A stretch of 64,000 bases of DNA from Acidimicrobiales bacterium (lineage in GTDB: Bacteria > Actinomycetota > Acidimicrobiia > Acidimicrobiales > Aldehydirespiratoraceae). Under the pieces are notes generated by a model. The model saw only the letters and a program-made list of their open reading frames with translations. It was not told where the DNA came from and ran no database searches. Location of the stretch: contig JAVJSI010000018.1 in assembly GCA_040219515.1 (NCBI GenBank), positions 124,001 through 188,000 of the forward strand, in the 5' to 3' direction. A program made the position numbers and the translations under genes. Shown here in pieces: positions 62,081 through 64,000 of this stretch (within the stretch, counting starts at the first letter, position 1; each line of letters opens with the position of its first letter).

Positions 62081-64000
62081 CTAGAGGGCGAGAAGGACGA
62101 TGAAGGCGCCGGCGAGTACCGCTGCGCCGGCGAAGAGGAGCGCCGCGTAGTTCTGCACGCGACCGGTGTTGATGTGGCGTAGTTCCTGGCCCGTGGCGTC
62201 GGAGACCTTGCCCGAGCCGTTGACGAACCCGTCGATCACGCCCTGATCGACCTTGTCGTAGAGGCCACGGCCGATCTTGACCGACGTCTCGCCGACGGTG
62301 TCGACCGTGCCGTCGATGATGTTCTGGTTGACCCAGTAGGTGGCGCGAGCCAGTGGGCCCTTGGTGAAGCCGGCGATGACGCCCGTGTAGAGGTGATCGA
62401 GGTAGTACTTCTCGACGAGCACCTTGTGGGCGGTGCGGGCCAGCTTGTTGGTGGTGACGAGACCGTTGGGCAGCTCGGTGAGGTGCTGTCCGGTCGCCTT
62501 GGCGAGGCCGTCGACCTTCACGAAGTAGTACCAGTAGGCGCCACCGATGCCGAGAACGGCGATGGCGGTGGACACGACGGCGAGCGACCAGCTGGGCGTG
62601 CCGTGGGCGATGGCCGGGAAGTAGGACGCCCCGGCCGGTTCGATGAAGTGCTCGAAGCGCAGCTGCAGCGACTCCGGAACCAGCTGGAACCCCTTGGGAA
62701 GGTTGAGGAATCCCACGAGGATCGCGAAGCCCGACAGGATGTAGAGCGGCCAGAGGATGCGGGGCCCCGACTCGTGCGGGTCATGGCTGTCGCCGGCATG
62801 CGCCGGATCCGCGACCGAATGCGGGTCGTGGGCGTCGTCGTGGGCGTGGTCGTTGCCCCGGTATTCGCCGTGGAAGGTGAGGTAGACGCAGCGGGTCATG
62901 TAGGCCGCCGTCAGGGCGGCGCCGACCATGCCCATCAGCAGATGGAAGGTGTAGGCGCCATTGCCACCGGTGCCGCCGAACAGACCCCAGCCACCGGTGC
63001 CCACGAGGATCTCGTCTTTCGACCAGAAACCGGCGAGCGGCGGCAGACCGGCCAGGGCGATCGAGCCGATGATGAAGGTCACATAGGTGCGCGGCATGAA
63101 CTTCTTCATGCCGCCCATCGACTTCTTCATGTCGAAGCTGTGGACCGCGTGGGCCACCGATCCCGACCCGAGGAACAGGTTGGCCTTGAAGAACGCGTGG
63201 GTGAAGAGGTGGAAGACGGCCGCGGTCCAGGCGCCGACCCCGAGCGCCATCGCCATGTAACCGAGCTGGGAGACCGTCGAGTAGGCGAGCACCTTCTTGA
63301 TGTCGGTCTGCACGAACGCGAGCAGCCCCGCGAAGACCAGGGTGACGGCGCCCACGGTGGAGAGCAGGTTGATGCTCGATCCGCCGATCGACATGCCCTC
63401 GAAGAAGACCGGGTAGAGGCGAGCGACCATGAAGATGCCGGCGACGACCATGGTCGCGGCGTGGATCAGCGCAGAGACGGGCGTGGGACCGGCCATGGCG
63501 TCGGGCAGCCAGGTGTGGAGCACGAACTGACCCGACTTCGACATGACCGCGGCCATCAGCGCGGCGGCCGCCACGACGAGTGCGGTGTGGCTGACGACAC
63601 CCTGGTTGATGGCGTTGTTGATCGCCAGTGTGTCGAAGGTCTGGCCACCACCGGCGGCGAAGAAGAGCGTGATCATGCCGACGAGCAGGCCGACATCGCC
63701 CACACGGTTGGTGAGGAACGCCTTCAGCGCCGCGTCGCTGTTGGGCTTCTCTTCCCACCAGTGGCCGATCAGCGCGAATGAACAGACACCCACGAGCTCC
63801 CAGCCCACGATCATCTGCAGGATGTTGTCGCTGAGCACGAAGAAGAGCATCGACGCGGTGAACAACGACAGGAACGCGAAGTAGTGGGTGTAGCGCCGGT
63901 CGCCACCGACATAGTCGGTGGAGTAGATGTGGACCAGCAGCGAGATGAGGGTGACGACGAAGAGCATCATCACCGACAGGCCGTCGACGAGGATGCCGGC
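62081..64000 (-). CDS. nuoL: NADH-quinone oxidoreductase subunit L (5' end outside window)
   Basis: 640 codons are visible; the frame stays open to the window's edge, and the GTG at 63973 is internal (upstream codons read AGILVDGLS, a normal NuoL segment). Hallmarks are GWELVGVCSFALIGHWWEEKP, HTWLPDAMAGPTPVSALIHA, and AYSTVSQLGYMAMALG. The long lateral amphipathic helix region and final helix are present. About 80-100 N-terminal residues are missing. Confidence 0.95.
   Translation of the reverse strand, partial: AGILVDGLSVMMLFVVTLISLLVHIYSTDYVGGDRRYTHYFAFLSLFTASMLFFVLSDNILQMIVGWELVGVCSFALIGHWWEEKPNSDAALKAFLTNRVGDVGLLVGMITLFFAAGGGQTFDTLAINNAINQGVVSHTALVVAAAALMAAVMSKSGQFVLHTWLPDAMAGPTPVSALIHAATMVVAGIFMVARLYPVFFEGMSIGGSSINLLSTVGAVTLVFAGLLAFVQTDIKKVLAYSTVSQLGYMAMALGVGAWTAAVFHLFTHAFFKANLFLGSGSVAHAVHSFDMKKSMGGMKKFMPRTYVTFIIGSIALAGLPPLAGFWSKDEILVGTGGWGLFGGTGGNGAYTFHLLMGMVGAALTAAYMTRCVYLTFHGEYRGNDHAHDDAHDPHSVADPAHAGDSHDPHESGPRILWPLYILSGFAILVGFLNLPKGFQLVPESLQLRFEHFIEPAGASYFPAIAHGTPSWSLAVVSTAIAVLGIGGAYWYYFVKVDGLAKATGQHLTELPNGLVTTNKLARTAHKVLVEKYYLDHLYTGVIAGFTKGPLARATYWVNQNIIDGTVDTVGETSVKIGRGLYDKVDQGVIDGFVNGSGKVSDATGQELRHINTGRVQNYAALLFAGAAVLAGAFIVLLAL

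Overview
The window is high-GC actinobacterial DNA. WhiB, GlnR, an Ssd/CpaE-CpaF-TadB-TadC pilus cluster, DUF6777 and DUF4349 proteins, and many secreted proteins with long Thr-rich linkers point to Actinomycetota. The mix of type II and type I glutamine synthetase, selenocysteine genes, complex I and Thr-rich lipoproteins fits Acidimicrobiia (Ilumatobacter-like) best; that placement is inference. No phage, plasmid or CRISPR is present, and almost all of the window is chromosomal housekeeping and accessory metabolism.

Layout. Positions 1-854 hold the end of a secreted Thr-rich protein. Positions 858-3313 hold a degraded integrated element flanked by two 96%-identical copies of the tadE 3' end, with a frameshifted serine recombinase inside. 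Positions 3169-6847 are a minus-strand Tad/Flp pilus operon, with a HAD-IB phosphatase opposite it as in mycobacteria. Then come tRNA-Sec (7974-8069), three exported proteins, a primary-type sigma factor, NAD synthetase, a PLP decarboxylase and a quinone-type oxidoreductase. Positions 17879-21125 are a nitrogen-assimilation block: GlnII diverging from type I GS, which is translationally coupled to GlnR. Positions 21141-30268 hold TetR/Hsp20, RidA, an unusually compact single-chain molybdenum hydroxylase, a thioredoxin-like lipoprotein, an esterase, an A-type Fe-S carrier, Mrp, a GGDEF-EAL protein and FxsA. Positions 30292-34374 carry a phosphotransferase, selA and selB. Positions 34376-38998 hold WhiB, NfeD, a pair of ArsA-like ATPases, a STAS protein and a receiver protein. 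tRNA-Pro(CGG) lies at 39060-39136, followed by a KhtTU-type antiporter.

From about 40.9 kb to 58 kb come mostly singly transcribed metabolic genes: an N-truncated type II lumazine synthase, SMP-30, flavin reductase, a lone hydantoinase A, nitroreductase, a DUF2236 oxygenase, MazG-like, Asd, a CCA-enzyme tail without its nucleotidyltransferase head, SDR, PIG-L deacetylase and a molybdopterin oxidoreductase. The window ends inside the minus-strand nuoL-nuoM-nuoN run, followed directly by a MidA/NDUFAF7 methyltransferase, a known complex I assembly factor family in mitochondria.

Selenocysteine tRNA, SelA and SelB are all here, but no selD and no convincing selenoprotein could be found in the window, so their client genes must lie elsewhere. 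The features most worth follow-up are the tadE-targeted element scar, the compact Mo hydroxylase, the headless CCA protein, the truncated RibH2 and the nuo-midA linkage.
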